Of a DNA stretch of 64,000 nucleotides, positions 35,832-45,200 are shown in pieces (position 1 is the first letter of the stretch; each line of letters starts with the position of its first letter). The translations under genes were made by a program, and so were the position numbers. The notes under the pieces were generated by a model. That model worked only from the letters and a program-made list of their open reading frames with translations. It ran no database searches and was not told the origin of the DNA. The DNA is from CAYTLW01 sp964438735 (GTDB lineage: Bacteria; Myxococcota_A; UBA9042): assembly GCA_964438735.1 (NCBI GenBank), contig CAYTLW010000003.1, forward strand, positions 1 to 64,000, given 5' to 3'.

Positions 35832-36088
35832 GTGGCCTCCAGCATCCGCTGCAGCTCACCATTGCGATCGATGGTCGCCAACTCGGTGAAACCACCGATG
35901 AATCGATCTCCGACGAAGACCTGGGGTACGGTGAACCAGTTGGTCTTTGCCTCGAGTTCTCGCCGTTTGTCGTGCGCCCCGTCGAGGTAGATCTCCTCGA
36001 ACTCAATGCCCTTGCCCTGCAACAATCGCGCTGCCATAACGCAGTAGGGGCAAACGCGCGTCCGGTAGATGGTGACTGGTGCAACCAT
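35828..36088 (-). CDS. Glutaredoxin
   Basis: An 86-residue classical dithiol glutaredoxin, GrxC type, with active site C13-P-Y-C16, the cis-proline region VPQVFVGD and the GG motif in FIGGFTEL. It reduces disulfides with glutathione or an equivalent thiol in the cytoplasm. The ATG at 36088 has GGAGGCG upstream; the much longer open frame above it is a shadow. It heads the minus-strand run that ends with the Ser/Thr kinase. Confidence 0.95.
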   Translation of the reverse strand: MVAPVTIYRTRVCPYCVMAARLLQGKGIEFEEIYLDGAHDKRRELEAKTNWFTVPQVFVGDRFIGGFTELATIDRNGELQRMLEAT

Positions 36089-36250
36089 GATCGCCTCCAA
36101 CTCGGGGCGGCAGCAAAGACGCGAACAACAACACGCGACCCGCCGGCAATGTGTACCCAGTGTCGAGCCATTGCAAGAGACGTTGCAGACGCGGGCGCGC
36201 TTCATGAGGGCGTCGCAGCGGTCCATGACGACGACCGGTCGGCGACACCG

Positions 36251-36685
36251 TTGATCGCGGTCGACGTGGGCCGGGTCCGCATCGGCCTGGCGGGGTCGCG
36301 GGCGGGCGAACCGGTCGCCAGTCCGCTCGAGGTGATCAACCGACGCGGCAGCCGGCGCGACGGGGACAAGATCGTCGCGGTGGCCGATCGTCTGAAAGCG
36401 GGGACCATCATCGTAGGTCTGCCACCCGAAGGCGCCGAGCCGGGCACCTGCTCGGCCCGGCTGGCCCGCATGTTCGCTGGTCACCTGGCCCGGGTGCAGC
36501 CCCGCCCTGTCCTGCTGGTCGACGAAGCCGGCACGAGCGCAGAGGCGCACGCAGTGCTGCGCCTGCAGGGCATGAAGGCGGCGCGGAGACGGCGGGTGGT
36601 CGACAAGGTCGCAGCAGCGAAGATCCTGGACCGCTACCTGGACGGCGCGCCTGCCATCGCGCCACCGGTAGAGCCCGCCCCTTGA
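36251..36685 (+). CDS. YqgF/RuvX-type putative Holliday junction resolvase
   Basis: An RNase H-fold nuclease of the YqgF family, involved in pre-16S rRNA maturation and possibly recombination. Visible signatures are VDVGRVRIGLAGS, IIVGLP, the acidic DEAGTSAEA (in place of the usual DER-T-A-A) and DKVAAAKILDRYLD. From TTG 36251 the protein is 144 residues, the family size. An ATG at 36149 would add 34 residues that do not resemble the family. Neither start has a clear ribosome site. Divergent from glutaredoxin. Confidence 0.8.
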   Translation: MIAVDVGRVRIGLAGSRAGEPVASPLEVINRRGSRRDGDKIVAVADRLKAGTIIVGLPPEGAEPGTCSARLARMFAGHLARVQPRPVLLVDEAGTSAEAHAVLRLQGMKAARRRRVVDKVAAAKILDRYLDGAPAIAPPVEPAP

Positions 36686-36734
36686 CGCTGGCGCGGCGCT
36701 GGCCGGCCGGCTACCCTCGGATCCGGAGGCAGCC

Positions 36735-37547
36735 ATGTCGCGCATCCTGAGCAAGCAGGAGTTGAATCGACGCCGGATGTTGATGGAGTTGGGCAAGTCC
36801 GAGTTGGCCAAGCCCGATCGCAAGTCGATGCTGTCGTCGCTGGGCTACGACGCCAGCAAGAAGGCCCTCAACCCATCCCGCAATCGGCCGCCGGTGGACA
36901 ACACCTATGGCTCGTTCAAGAAGTGGGTACAGGCCGCGTTGAACGTGGTCCTGGGCACCAGCCTCAAACGTGACGGCGTGATCAAGCTGGTGACCCGGGC
37001 GGTGATCAAGCGCTTCCAATTGCACGAGGGGCTGACCGCGCACGGCTACATCGACGAGATGACCCTGCAGATTCTGGAGCTGCGCGTCGGCATGAAGGCG
37101 CCACGCTCGGTCCGTCACGAAGCCCTGCCCCACCTGCTGCGACTGCCCCGCAAGGGCGTCTGGAAGCCGCCGGGACGAAAGAAGCGCGATCAGAAACGAA
37201 AGGACAGGGCCCCGCCCGGCGAAGTGGAAGCAGAGGCCGAAGCCGGCGGTCTGAGCGCCAAGGTAGCGCCGGGCGTGCAGCAGCGGGAGGCGGAGGCGGC
37301 GGTCGCCGCAGTGGCCTTTGACGAGGAATTCGTCGCCATGGCCACCGAGCAGCGCGACAAGAGCGATCCCGATGGTCTGCGCCGCGAGATGTCCGAATGG
37401 CTGGAGCAGGCCAGGGGCCTCGCCGAGGAAGACAGCCCCGCCTGGTTGAGCCGCATGCGCCTACGTGCGCGAGGCGAGCAGGAAGAGGCCGCCAGCATCG
37501 TCCGCCGCCAATGGTGGCAGGAGCACGTGGTCGGAGAGGAGTCGTGA
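36735..37547 (+). CDS. Protein with peptidoglycan-binding-like helical domain
   Basis: A 270-residue protein without a signal peptide. Residues about 58-115 follow the PG_binding_1 pattern (FKKWVQAALN..DGVIKLVTRAVIKRFQLHEGLTAHGYIDEMTLQ shape: VQ..LN, TR.A...FQ, G..D..T). The rest is charged, with a basic stretch near 140-160 and a helical C-terminus. Since no export signal is visible, the fold may serve another binding role in the cytoplasm. The gene overlaps the following lipoprotein gene by four bases. Confidence 0.75.
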   Translation: MSRILSKQELNRRRMLMELGKSELAKPDRKSMLSSLGYDASKKALNPSRNRPPVDNTYGSFKKWVQAALNVVLGTSLKRDGVIKLVTRAVIKRFQLHEGLTAHGYIDEMTLQILELRVGMKAPRSVRHEALPHLLRLPRKGVWKPPGRKKRDQKRKDRAPPGEVEAEAEAGGLSAKVAPGVQQREAEAAVAAVAFDEEFVAMATEQRDKSDPDGLRREMSEWLEQARGLAEEDSPAWLSRMRLRARGEQEEAASIVRRQWWQEHVVGEES

Positions 37548-38260
37548 GGCTTCCGGGTCGATGGGCATGGGTGGCCATCTGGATCGCCCTGTGCGCAGGA
37601 GCGTTCGCCTGCCGCCAGGACCCGCAGATCGTCGAGCCCCTGGCCGTCAGCGCCGCCGACGCGCCGGTGGTCGATGATCAGGCCAGTGAAGAATCGGACA
37701 TCCCGCGCCATGTGCGAGCAGATGGTGATGCCCCCAAAGACACGGCCCGGCCCGGCGCCCCCTCCGGCATTGGCTCGGGCGGCGGGTTGTGGGTGATCGA
37801 CGCCAAGGGCAAAGCGGTCGGCCTGCTGGTGCAGCGCGGTCATCCCCACCAGGGCCAGGTCAGCAGCAGCAACATCCTGCGCGATGGGGTGCTCGTCTGG
37901 TCCCCGGCGGCCGGACTCTTCTTTGGCGTGGAGATGGTCAGCGGCAAGGTGCTGGTGCCGCGCCTGGGCGTGGCCGACGGGGCCTGCAATCTGCCATTGG
38001 TGGCCGGCTACTACACAGCCGGACCGGAGAAGTCGGGCATGAACTACGCCTTCGCGTGGCGCGGGGCCTGGTACCGGGTGCAGCCGGGCGCAGCCCTGAA
38101 GCTGGTCTCCTGCTCGGGCATCACCAAGGAGGGTGTCGAGCCCCTCTGTGTGCTGCACAGTGGCTCGTGCCGCGGTTTTCCGGTCAGCAAAGTGAGCACA
38201 CCGCTGCCGCAGTCATTTGCGGCGCCGCTTCGATTCTACTTTGCAGGTGGCGGATCTTGA
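37544..38260 (+). CDS. Lipoprotein of unknown function
   Basis: A 238-residue lipoprotein from GTG 37544 (GGAGAGGAG upstream, GTGA overlap with the previous stop) with lipobox AFAC. The mature domain is beta-rich (LWVIDAKGKAVGLLVQRG, DGVLVWSPAAGLFFGVEM, AGYYTAGPEKSGMNYAFAW) and has four spaced cysteines near the end. The VIDAKGKAVG..V opening recalls small domains attached to collagen-like proteins, but I cannot name a family. Confidence 0.78.
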   Translation: MRLPGRWAWVAIWIALCAGAFACRQDPQIVEPLAVSAADAPVVDDQASEESDIPRHVRADGDAPKDTARPGAPSGIGSGGGLWVIDAKGKAVGLLVQRGHPHQGQVSSSNILRDGVLVWSPAAGLFFGVEMVSGKVLVPRLGVADGACNLPLVAGYYTAGPEKSGMNYAFAWRGAWYRVQPGAALKLVSCSGITKEGVEPLCVLHSGSCRGFPVSKVSTPLPQSFAAPLRFYFAGGGS

Positions 38261-38275
38261 TCATCCGCTGCGGGT

Positions 38276-38989
38276 CTACTTCTTGCCGACCTTCTTGAAG
38301 CGGTCGGGGCTGCCATCACCGGTGGTGTCGTAGCCGATCTTGGTCAGCCGACCCTTGGTGAAGTACTCCCACACGTCGACCGCACCGTCGCCATCCTTGT
38401 CGCGACGCTTCTCGATCAGGCGATTGACGGTCTTGCCTTCATCGTTCTTGGTCAGCTGGTAGTAGCGCCAGGTGTCGATCTTGCCATCGAAGCCCAGGTC
38501 GAGCTCAACCCGCTGGATGTGCCCGTCCTTGTAGTGGCGGGTGGTATCGACGCGACCGTCAAAGTCCAGATCCATCTCCTCGCGGATCAGGATCTCCTTG
38601 CCGGGCTCGCCGGTGAAGTACTGCACGATGTCGAAGCGCTGATCGAAGTTGACGTCCATCTCCTTGCGGACCAGCACCTTCTTGGCGTTCTTGTCACCCG
38701 GATCACCGCTGAGGACGCGGTAGAACTTATAGACGTCGGCCTTCTTGTCGGCGTTGACGTCGATCCGCTCGATCTGGGTATTGCCGTCAGCCTGTACCTG
38801 GATCGGATCGGCCGAGCCGCGCTCATTGCCGGCCTTGTCGCCAACCTTGGGCTTGTTGGCATCCTTCTTCGTCTGCTCCTTGGAGGAGCCGCAGGCGGAG
38901 GCCACGGCGACGATGGCCAGGATGGCGAAAACGGCCGCGCAACGGCCGCCAATCTGACGTGGGCCAGAGGTGGAGATGAGGTGACGCAT
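38276..38989 (-). CDS. Lipoprotein with six EF-hand-like DXDXDG repeats
   Basis: A 237-residue lipoprotein (ASAC lipobox). After a Lys/Gly/Asp linker there are six successive motifs of the form D.(N/D).D....D.....(Y/F): DVNADKKADVYKFY, DVNFDQRFDIVQYF, DLDFDGRVDTTRHY, DLGFDGKIDTWRYY, DKDGDGAVDVWEYF and DTTGDGSPDRF. Each resembles a calcium-binding EF-hand or dockerin loop joined to a short strand, so a periplasmic calcium-dependent rod is likely. It is divergent from the charged lipoprotein gene at 39281. Confidence 0.82.
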   Translation of the reverse strand: MRHLISTSGPRQIGGRCAAVFAILAIVAVASACGSSKEQTKKDANKPKVGDKAGNERGSADPIQVQADGNTQIERIDVNADKKADVYKFYRVLSGDPGDKNAKKVLVRKEMDVNFDQRFDIVQYFTGEPGKEILIREEMDLDFDGRVDTTRHYKDGHIQRVELDLGFDGKIDTWRYYQLTKNDEGKTVNRLIEKRRDKDGDGAVDVWEYFTKGRLTKIGYDTTGDGSPDRFKKVGKK

Positions 38990-39280
38990 GTAGCGACTCC
39001 AGCGGCAGCGAGGCGCCGCAGCAAAGCTGCGGTGGGTGTGGACGACGGGTCCGACCCATCCGGCAGGGCGTATTCTGCGCGCGGGCAATGGGAGGGTCAA
39101 GTCGGATCGCCCGCAGGAGATGCCCCCAGGGGGCCCCGCTCGGCGGCGGGAATGGCTTCGGGTGACAGGGGGTTGGCAGCACATCCGGTCGGCTCCGAGC
39201 CGGTCGGCGAAGGTTTGACAGTGCCTTGCCTTCCGTCGATAGTCGGTTCGCCGCCTGGGGCGGTCTTCTGGAACGCACGC

Positions 39281-40342
39281 ATGAACAACATTCGAGCCCG
39301 ATTCCTTCGTCCATCGGCGGCCATCGCCATCGCCATCGCCATGGTCCTGACCTCGGGCTGCGGCAAGGATGAGCCGGCCGCCAAGTCGACCAAGGGTAAG
39401 AAGGTCGCCCGGAAGGGCGCCAAAGGCACTAAAAAGACAGAAAAATCGAAAGACAAGGGCGAAGAAGAAGACGACAAGGGCGAAGAAGGAGACGAAAAGG
39501 CCGACGACGAAGGCAAAGCCGAAGGCGATGAGGCGGGCAAAGGAGACAAGGGCGATCAGCCCGAGGACAAGGCCGGCGACCCCAAGGGCGCGGACAAGGC
39601 TGACGAAGCAGCCGCCGGCGCTGAGGCGCCTCCCGGCGAGATGGCCGCCACCGACAAGACCGGAGAGGGCGCAGAACCACCCGGTGCCCACGATTCAGCG
39701 GATGCGGGCGCTGCCGCCCAGGCCGATGTGCCGGGCATCGAGCCTCCTCCGCCAGCGGAAGCTGCTGCGGGGGCTGTGGTCGCCAACCCGACAGACCCTG
39801 CTGCGCCCCAAGCTCTGCCAGAACCGACCGCTGCCAGGCCCGAAGTGGCCACGGCACCGCCACAGGCGCCGGCACCGGTAGCGCCGAAACGCGGACCGGT
39901 CGTCATTGGCGCCCGTGACCGCGGCCCGCCTCTGGACATCACCGGTTACCTGAGCGCCGCCGACCTCGAGCGTGTGCTGGGCACCAAGCTGAAATTCCGC
40001 CGCAAGCCGCTGCCCGGCATCAAGCCCCACAAGGGGTACAACTCGCTCTACTACGCCGATGCGCGCGGCAAACACTTCGGTGTTTCGGTGCAGGTCTGGC
40101 GTGATCGCAACCTGGTCGACAGCCGAACCCGCTACAACACCATGCGCGCCAGCTACAGCGACGTCGTGGAGACCAACCGGGTCACCGCTCAGGGATTCCG
40201 CGCCTTCTACGGCAACGTGGTCTCGCTGGTATTCGCCGATCCCAGGCGCCCAATGCTGGCTGTGGTCAGTTGCTCGATCAAATTCTGCACCGCGGATTCA
40301 GTGATCGAATTGAGCCGCCGGGTCGCCGGCCGCATGCACTGA
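39281..40342 (+). CDS. Lipoprotein with long charged and Pro/Ala linkers and a C-terminal domain
   Basis: A 353-residue lipoprotein (LTSGC lipobox). Residues 25-110 are almost entirely Lys, Glu, Asp and Gly, and 110-200 are Pro/Ala-rich, together a long flexible spacer able to cross the cell wall. The C-terminal 140 residues form a folded domain (LDITGYLSAADLERVLGTKLKF, YNSLYYADARGKHFGVSVQVW, IKFCTADSVIELSRR) of no family I recognise. ATG 39281 lacks a strong ribosome site; the open frame upstream is not protein-like. Confidence 0.78.
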   Translation: MNNIRARFLRPSAAIAIAIAMVLTSGCGKDEPAAKSTKGKKVARKGAKGTKKTEKSKDKGEEEDDKGEEGDEKADDEGKAEGDEAGKGDKGDQPEDKAGDPKGADKADEAAAGAEAPPGEMAATDKTGEGAEPPGAHDSADAGAAAQADVPGIEPPPPAEAAAGAVVANPTDPAAPQALPEPTAARPEVATAPPQAPAPVAPKRGPVVIGARDRGPPLDITGYLSAADLERVLGTKLKFRRKPLPGIKPHKGYNSLYYADARGKHFGVSVQVWRDRNLVDSRTRYNTMRASYSDVVETNRVTAQGFRAFYGNVVSLVFADPRRPMLAVVSCSIKFCTADSVIELSRRVAGRMH

Positions 40343-40364
40343 CAGAACACCCCTCGAATCGAAG

Positions 40365-41345
40365 CTATGGGTCGTCGCTTGGCGCTGTGGCGATGACCAC
40401 CTGCGCCGAGCGCATCAGCCTGCCGTTCAACAGGTAGCCGCGACCGACCTGGCGCACGACGCGGCCTTGCGCCACCTCCGCCCTGGCTTCCTTCGAGATC
40501 GCCTCGTGAACGGCGGGATCGAATGCGTGGCCGACGGCGTCGAAGGCCTGGATGCCCAGGTTCTGCAGGGCCTTGTTGTGCTCCGATGCCAGCATCTCGA
40601 GGGCGGTGCGCTCGTCCGTGTCCAGGTGCCCGCCCACCAGCAGGCTGCCGACAACGGCGTCGAGGCCGTCAAATACGGGCAGCAGGGCTTCGATCACGTT
40701 CTGCGTGATGCGCCCGGGCAACTCCTGCTCCTGGCGCTGCATCCTGGCCTGCACTTCATCGTGTCGATCAGCCATTCGCTGGAAGCGACGCCGATTGGCC
40801 GCCAGGTCACCGCGCACCTCGGTCACCTGGGCCTCCAGTTGTTCGGCCCGTCGGCGGGCATCTGCCAACTGGCCGTTCAACGACGCGATCTGCCCCCGCA
40901 TGGGGGAGTCGCCACGCCCGCCGCCAGCCGGAGTGCCGGTCGGAGCGACGGGCGGCTCGTCCTCCAGAATAGAAGCCGTCGTCGGGGCGGTGGTTGAAGA
41001 GGGGGGCGACGGTGTCGGTCGCGCCGGGGCCGCTCGACCAGCGGCCCTTGGCGACGAGGAAGCCCGCGGAGGGCCGTGCTCGGGTCGACCGGCCGCCAGT
41101 TGTTCGACGGAAACGCCCCGCAATTCGGCCACCTGCTCAATGGTCATGCCTCGGATGGCAGGGCCCTCGCTGACCGTGCCCGCGGCCTCTCGCTCGGCCA
41201 CGACCTGCTGCACGGTCTCCAGCCCCTGCTCACGATCCTTCTCGGCGGCGAGGGCCTCGGCATCGGCCAGCGCGGCGCTCAAGATGGATGACATGTCGTA
41301 GTTTTTGGTGGCCTTCTTGTCGTCACCCGGCTTGCGCTCGACCAT
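40365..41345 (-). CDS. grpE: GrpE-type nucleotide exchange factor with long N-terminal extension
   Basis: A 326-residue GrpE, co-chaperone that releases ADP from DnaK. The C-terminal 180 residues carry the family features: a long coiled coil, ALLPVFDGLDAVV, LGIQAFDAVGHAFDPAVHEAI and QVGRGYLLNGRLMRSAQVVIA. The first 140 residues are an added Ala/Pro-rich segment containing a short helical module (MTIEQVAELRGVSVEQLAA). GrpE is usually about 180-200 residues. No dnaK or dnaJ lies nearby. It follows the Cys-rich lipoprotein by 72 bases. Confidence 0.9.
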   Translation of the reverse strand: MVERKPGDDKKATKNYDMSSILSAALADAEALAAEKDREQGLETVQQVVAEREAAGTVSEGPAIRGMTIEQVAELRGVSVEQLAAGRPEHGPPRASSSPRAAGRAAPARPTPSPPSSTTAPTTASILEDEPPVAPTGTPAGGGRGDSPMRGQIASLNGQLADARRRAEQLEAQVTEVRGDLAANRRRFQRMADRHDEVQARMQRQEQELPGRITQNVIEALLPVFDGLDAVVGSLLVGGHLDTDERTALEMLASEHNKALQNLGIQAFDAVGHAFDPAVHEAISKEARAEVAQGRVVRQVGRGYLLNGRLMRSAQVVIATAPSDDP

Positions 41346-41417
41346 GGCTTCCTCTGGCGTGGCGAAGAAGCGATCAAGGGGGTGCAGTCCCCCAAGTCGC
41401 CGCCCGTGAGTGTAGTG

Positions 41418-43310
41418 TCATAGACCCGACATCACAACGGAACGCAGGTCTACACTGGTGCGCAACGTCGCGGCGCCATCAAAGCGCAGGGAAGCCGTGG
41501 CGACCACCATCGCCTTACTGCCGAGCATCACCACCGAGGGCGAGAAGCCGCCAGCACCGTCCGTAGCCAACTCGATGCGGGCGCCGGGCTTGCCATCCGA
41601 GCCGACCGAGGCGACCACCGCTTCGCTGCTGCGGGTGTCCTGATAGGCCAATAACAAGGCGCCCGCGCCCGTGTCGACGACCGCCAGATCAGCGCCTACG
41701 CGATGATGCCCATCGGAGCGGATGCCGTCGTCGATCACCACCACCTGCGGCGTTGGCCCGGGGCGAATCCGCAGCAATCGGCCGCCAGCGCTGTCCTGAC
41801 AATAGGCCTGCACACCGCCGCCGGGCGCCGCCACCAGACGCACGAAGCGCCCCAGGTCTGCGCTGCCGCCAGGAACAGCGTCGCCCCCCACCACTGTTGT
41901 CGTGTGGCCACCGCCCGGTTTGGGCGTATAGAAGGCAACGTCACCGCTGTTGCGGCTGTACGCCGCCAGGTGAACGCCGTCGCCGTTGTGCATCAGGTCC
42001 AGGTGCACACCTCGTCCATGGGCCAGGTCCACCAATTGCGGCGGCGGCAGTCTTCGCTCGATGCAAGCGCCCTCAAAACATACCTGGGACGGCAAGCAGA
42101 GGGCGCAACCCTTGCCGGCCATGACACAAGCATCCTTGGCGGCGCCACCGTCGACACCGGGCACCCTGGCACAGACGTGTGCGCCGGCGCAGGAGCCGCC
42201 ACAGGGCAGCGCGGGTTTCGGCAGCGCCTGACTGTCGATGAGCACGTCCTGCCAGTCATCGGCGGTTGTCGGGTTGATGTTCTTGGCGGTGAACAGCCGC
42301 AGGGCGGAGGTGCCGCCGGCCGATGGTGCCGGCGTGAACGTGGCGATCAAGGGCTGCCCGCCGGGTTGCGCGGCCACGGCCAGCCCCTCACCGACGCCAG
42401 CGCCCTGAACAAGCAGGTGGCGGGCAACCGCCGTCTTGCCGACTACCCTCAGGAAGCCAACACCGTCGGCGCTGTCGTCGCGGTAGGCCACATCGATGGT
42501 GCCGTCGGAACGGGAGTTCGCATCGAGAATCCGGCCCGTGTCGGGTCCCGGCGCGGCGACGCCTCCCCGAGGTCCACCGGGATCGCCCACAACGGGCGCG
42601 TCGACCGGCAGACCGGCCAGTGGAATCGTCGCGCTGCGCAGGTAGGGAGGCGAACGTCCGTGCAGCGCCAGCACCACATCGCCGTAGGTGCGATCGCGGG
42701 CGATCAACCCGAGCTCAGTCTTGCGATCGACCAGCACCGAAGGCCAGCCCAGGTCGCCCGCCGGCAGCGCGGGCAGCTCCCCACATACGACCTGCTGCGG
42801 CACATCGCTGCAGCCCTCGCCGAAGTGTTGGCTGTCGTTGGCCAGCAGCGCAAGGGTGCCCTCGGGGCAGGCGGGGGCGGCGGTGCCTGGGTGCAGGGCC
42901 ACGCAGCGGTCCAGGAGCGGCGAGCAGGCCTGTCCGGTGGCGCAATGTCCATCGCAGGGCGTCGTCTGTCTGCAAACGCCGAGTCGGCAGGGCCGGTCCG
43001 CCGGGCAGTCGCCATCGGCGGCGCAGGTCTGAGGCACGCACATGCCCTGCAAACAACGGCTCGCCGGCTTGCCGCAAGGCGCCGATGGGGAGCACATGGA
43101 GCGCGGCCGGCAGCGCCCTTCCATGCAACGCTCCGCCAGGCAACAGTCGGTGTGGACGAGGCAGGGGATGTCGCCCACGCAGACGCCCTTGGGACCGCAG
43201 TGATAGCCGCCCGGACAACCCGCATCAGCGACGCATGGCACCGGCGCATCAGGCGCTTGTTTGCAACCGGCCAGGGCGACCGCCAGCAAGAAGCCGAGGG
43301 CGACTCTCAT
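41418..43310 (-). CDS. Cysteine-rich lipoprotein
   Basis: A 630-residue lipoprotein from ATG 43310 (lipobox ALAGC), overlapping the stop of the gene before it. The first 150 residues contain 23 cysteines in repeated C(4-5)C(5)C(4)C units of the type GY.C...GVC, small disulfide knots common in Myxococcota surface proteins; another such unit lies near residue 390-430. The rest is a beta-rich, probably propeller-like region with DGTIDVAYRDD and GALLLAYQDT blades. Likely displayed on the cell surface. No enzymatic motif is seen. Confidence 0.82.
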   Translation of the reverse strand: MRVALGFLLAVALAGCKQAPDAPVPCVADAGCPGGYHCGPKGVCVGDIPCLVHTDCCLAERCMEGRCRPRSMCSPSAPCGKPASRCLQGMCVPQTCAADGDCPADRPCRLGVCRQTTPCDGHCATGQACSPLLDRCVALHPGTAAPACPEGTLALLANDSQHFGEGCSDVPQQVVCGELPALPAGDLGWPSVLVDRKTELGLIARDRTYGDVVLALHGRSPPYLRSATIPLAGLPVDAPVVGDPGGPRGGVAAPGPDTGRILDANSRSDGTIDVAYRDDSADGVGFLRVVGKTAVARHLLVQGAGVGEGLAVAAQPGGQPLIATFTPAPSAGGTSALRLFTAKNINPTTADDWQDVLIDSQALPKPALPCGGSCAGAHVCARVPGVDGGAAKDACVMAGKGCALCLPSQVCFEGACIERRLPPPQLVDLAHGRGVHLDLMHNGDGVHLAAYSRNSGDVAFYTPKPGGGHTTTVVGGDAVPGGSADLGRFVRLVAAPGGGVQAYCQDSAGGRLLRIRPGPTPQVVVIDDGIRSDGHHRVGADLAVVDTGAGALLLAYQDTRSSEAVVASVGSDGKPGARIELATDGAGGFSPSVVMLGSKAMVVATASLRFDGAATLRTSVDLRSVVMSGL

Positions 43311-45193
43311 GGTGCCCCCTTGGCGGTCTTCGACAGGCCCGCGCCCAGGATCAGCCAATCCTGCTGCAGGCCGCCGACCTCGACGCCGATGGGCTCGATG
43401 GCGATCGGCAGGGCCAGGGCCTGACCCAGCAGATCATTCAGCGGCAGGTCGAAGGACAGCGGGTTGGCCAGCAGCATGCTCACGCCCACCTCCACCGCCG
43501 CGGGCACGATCTGCTCGATGCCGCTGTCGGGGAAGAGCTTGCTCTGCTTGACCAGCACATTGGTCGCCGAGACGCTGTCGACGGCCAGGCTGAGCTTGCC
43601 GCTGGCGTCCAGGTGCAGGTCGAGCGCCACCTCTGCGTCGGAGGCCAGTTCGATGACGGTCAGCCATCGCCCGGTGACCGCCACCTCGACGCGCACCTCG
43701 AACGCGGTCAGCGACATGCCCACGCCCACCTTGCCGCCGGTCTTCTGGGCCAGGGTGAGCCGCGGTGCGTCTGCCGGGTCGGCCGACGGCGACACGGCCA
43801 CGCGAATCGGCGCCGCGGACGCGGTGATCTGACGCAACCCGGGCAATACGAGGTCCACGGCGGCAGCGGTCAGCAACAAGCGTCCGCCGCTGAGTTGATG
43901 CACGGTGGCCGAGTCGACTGCGATGCAGAACAGACCAGAGCGCAGCAGGGACCAGACGCTCTCCTCGAGCACGCCAGCGGCCAGCAGCAGCCCCACGTCG
44001 AGCGCCTTGTCCTGGCCCCTGCCCTCGGCCAGCCACGCAGTCATGACGGCCGGCAACGGCGGGGCTGGACCCTGGGGCAGCTTGGCGAACGCAGCGCTGT
44101 CGTCGGCGCCGACCACCGCCACGCAGCCAGAGGACTTGGCGAAGGCGCCGGCATCAAAGCGGCTATGCAGCGCTCCCTGGTGCACCAGGAAGGCGCCCGG
44201 CGCCGGCCGCGCGCGAATTCGCAACGGGGCTGCGGGCCCCAGCAATCCGGCCAACTGCGGACTCTGGCTGGCCAGCAAGGTGCGCACATCGACGGGCAGC
44301 TCCACGTCCAGCGGCTTGCCATTGATGCCGGCCGCCAGGAGCTGATCGACCAGGCCGTTGGCTACCAGCGCCAGGATGTCGCCCAGCAGGGGCCCGAGAA
44401 AGTCCTTCAGACCGTTGAGGGCGTCGCTGGTAATGGAGCCGGCGGCACAGATTCCGCATTCCAGGCAGGGGTCTTCGGCGAGCAACTTGTCGGTACATTC
44501 GTCCAGCCCGCAGTCCTTCTTCAAGGCGAAGCCGACATCGTGGATGACCGGGTTGCTGACCTGGGCCTTCACCGCCAGCTTGCCCTTGGCGTCCACGCCC
44601 AGGACCAGGTCGATGGTCGCCGATACGGTGGCCAGACGCTCTGTCGGCTTGCCGACGTCGATGCCGTCGAGCAGGTGGCAGGCGGCGTCGGAGGAGATGC
44701 CCAGGAAGGTCACGCCGCCCGCGACCACGCCCTGGACGACGCCCAGGTCGGCGTGGTCGATCGCCACCCGGATGCGAGCGGGTTTCGAGCCCTCGACCAG
44801 TTGCACCTTCAGGGCGGCCATGTCCAGGGTGAGGATCAGGTCGCGCACCGACGCCTGGCCCTTGAACAGCCCCAGACCGCCGCCAAGGCTCATGCTCTGC
44901 TTGCCCAGGAGCTTGCCCACATCGATCTGGGCCGCCCCCGAGGGACTGCTGCCAAACAGTAGCTTCATCAGCGCCACGATCTCGCTGGCGATGACGTCGA
45001 AACCGTGTTGCGTCACCCGCGCCTGGGCGCTCGATGGCAGCATCAGAGCTTCGGGCACCTGGGGCGTCGGCGGAGTGGCGCTGCAGGCGGAGCAACCCTG
45101 GCCGCCACAGGCCATGGCCAGCAAGGGCAGGGTCCAGACGAACAGGCGCGTGGCAAGGCGACTCCCGAACCGCCTGCGCGCGTCGCCGGACAT
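43307..45193 (-). CDS. Large lipoprotein, possibly lipid-binding (TULIP-like)
   Basis: A 628-residue exported protein with a Cys-rich segment right after the signal (MACGGQGCSAC). The body alternates amphipathic strands and long hydrophobic helices (GLKDFLGPLLGDILALVANGLVDQLL, LLAAGVLEESVWSLLRSGL) in two similar halves, and many IRVAIDH/LDLHLDASG-type strands. This recalls the two-barrel BPI/LBP lipid-binding fold, but the resemblance is by pattern and unproven. It overlaps the Cys-rich lipoprotein gene (ATGA) and lies seven bases after FHA-GGDEF. Confidence 0.72.
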   Translation of the reverse strand: MSGDARRRFGSRLATRLFVWTLPLLAMACGGQGCSACSATPPTPQVPEALMLPSSAQARVTQHGFDVIASEIVALMKLLFGSSPSGAAQIDVGKLLGKQSMSLGGGLGLFKGQASVRDLILTLDMAALKVQLVEGSKPARIRVAIDHADLGVVQGVVAGGVTFLGISSDAACHLLDGIDVGKPTERLATVSATIDLVLGVDAKGKLAVKAQVSNPVIHDVGFALKKDCGLDECTDKLLAEDPCLECGICAAGSITSDALNGLKDFLGPLLGDILALVANGLVDQLLAAGINGKPLDVELPVDVRTLLASQSPQLAGLLGPAAPLRIRARPAPGAFLVHQGALHSRFDAGAFAKSSGCVAVVGADDSAAFAKLPQGPAPPLPAVMTAWLAEGRGQDKALDVGLLLAAGVLEESVWSLLRSGLFCIAVDSATVHQLSGGRLLLTAAAVDLVLPGLRQITASAAPIRVAVSPSADPADAPRLTLAQKTGGKVGVGMSLTAFEVRVEVAVTGRWLTVIELASDAEVALDLHLDASGKLSLAVDSVSATNVLVKQSKLFPDSGIEQIVPAAVEVGVSMLLANPLSFDLPLNDLLGQALALPIAIEPIGVEVGGLQQDWLILGAGLSKTAKGAP

Positions 45194-45200
45194 GGCAGGT

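Noticed and set aside
42620..44962. 780-codon plus-strand frame
   Set aside because: It spans the coupled lipoprotein genes on the other strand and begins with an Arg/Pro/Ala-rich non-protein stretch.
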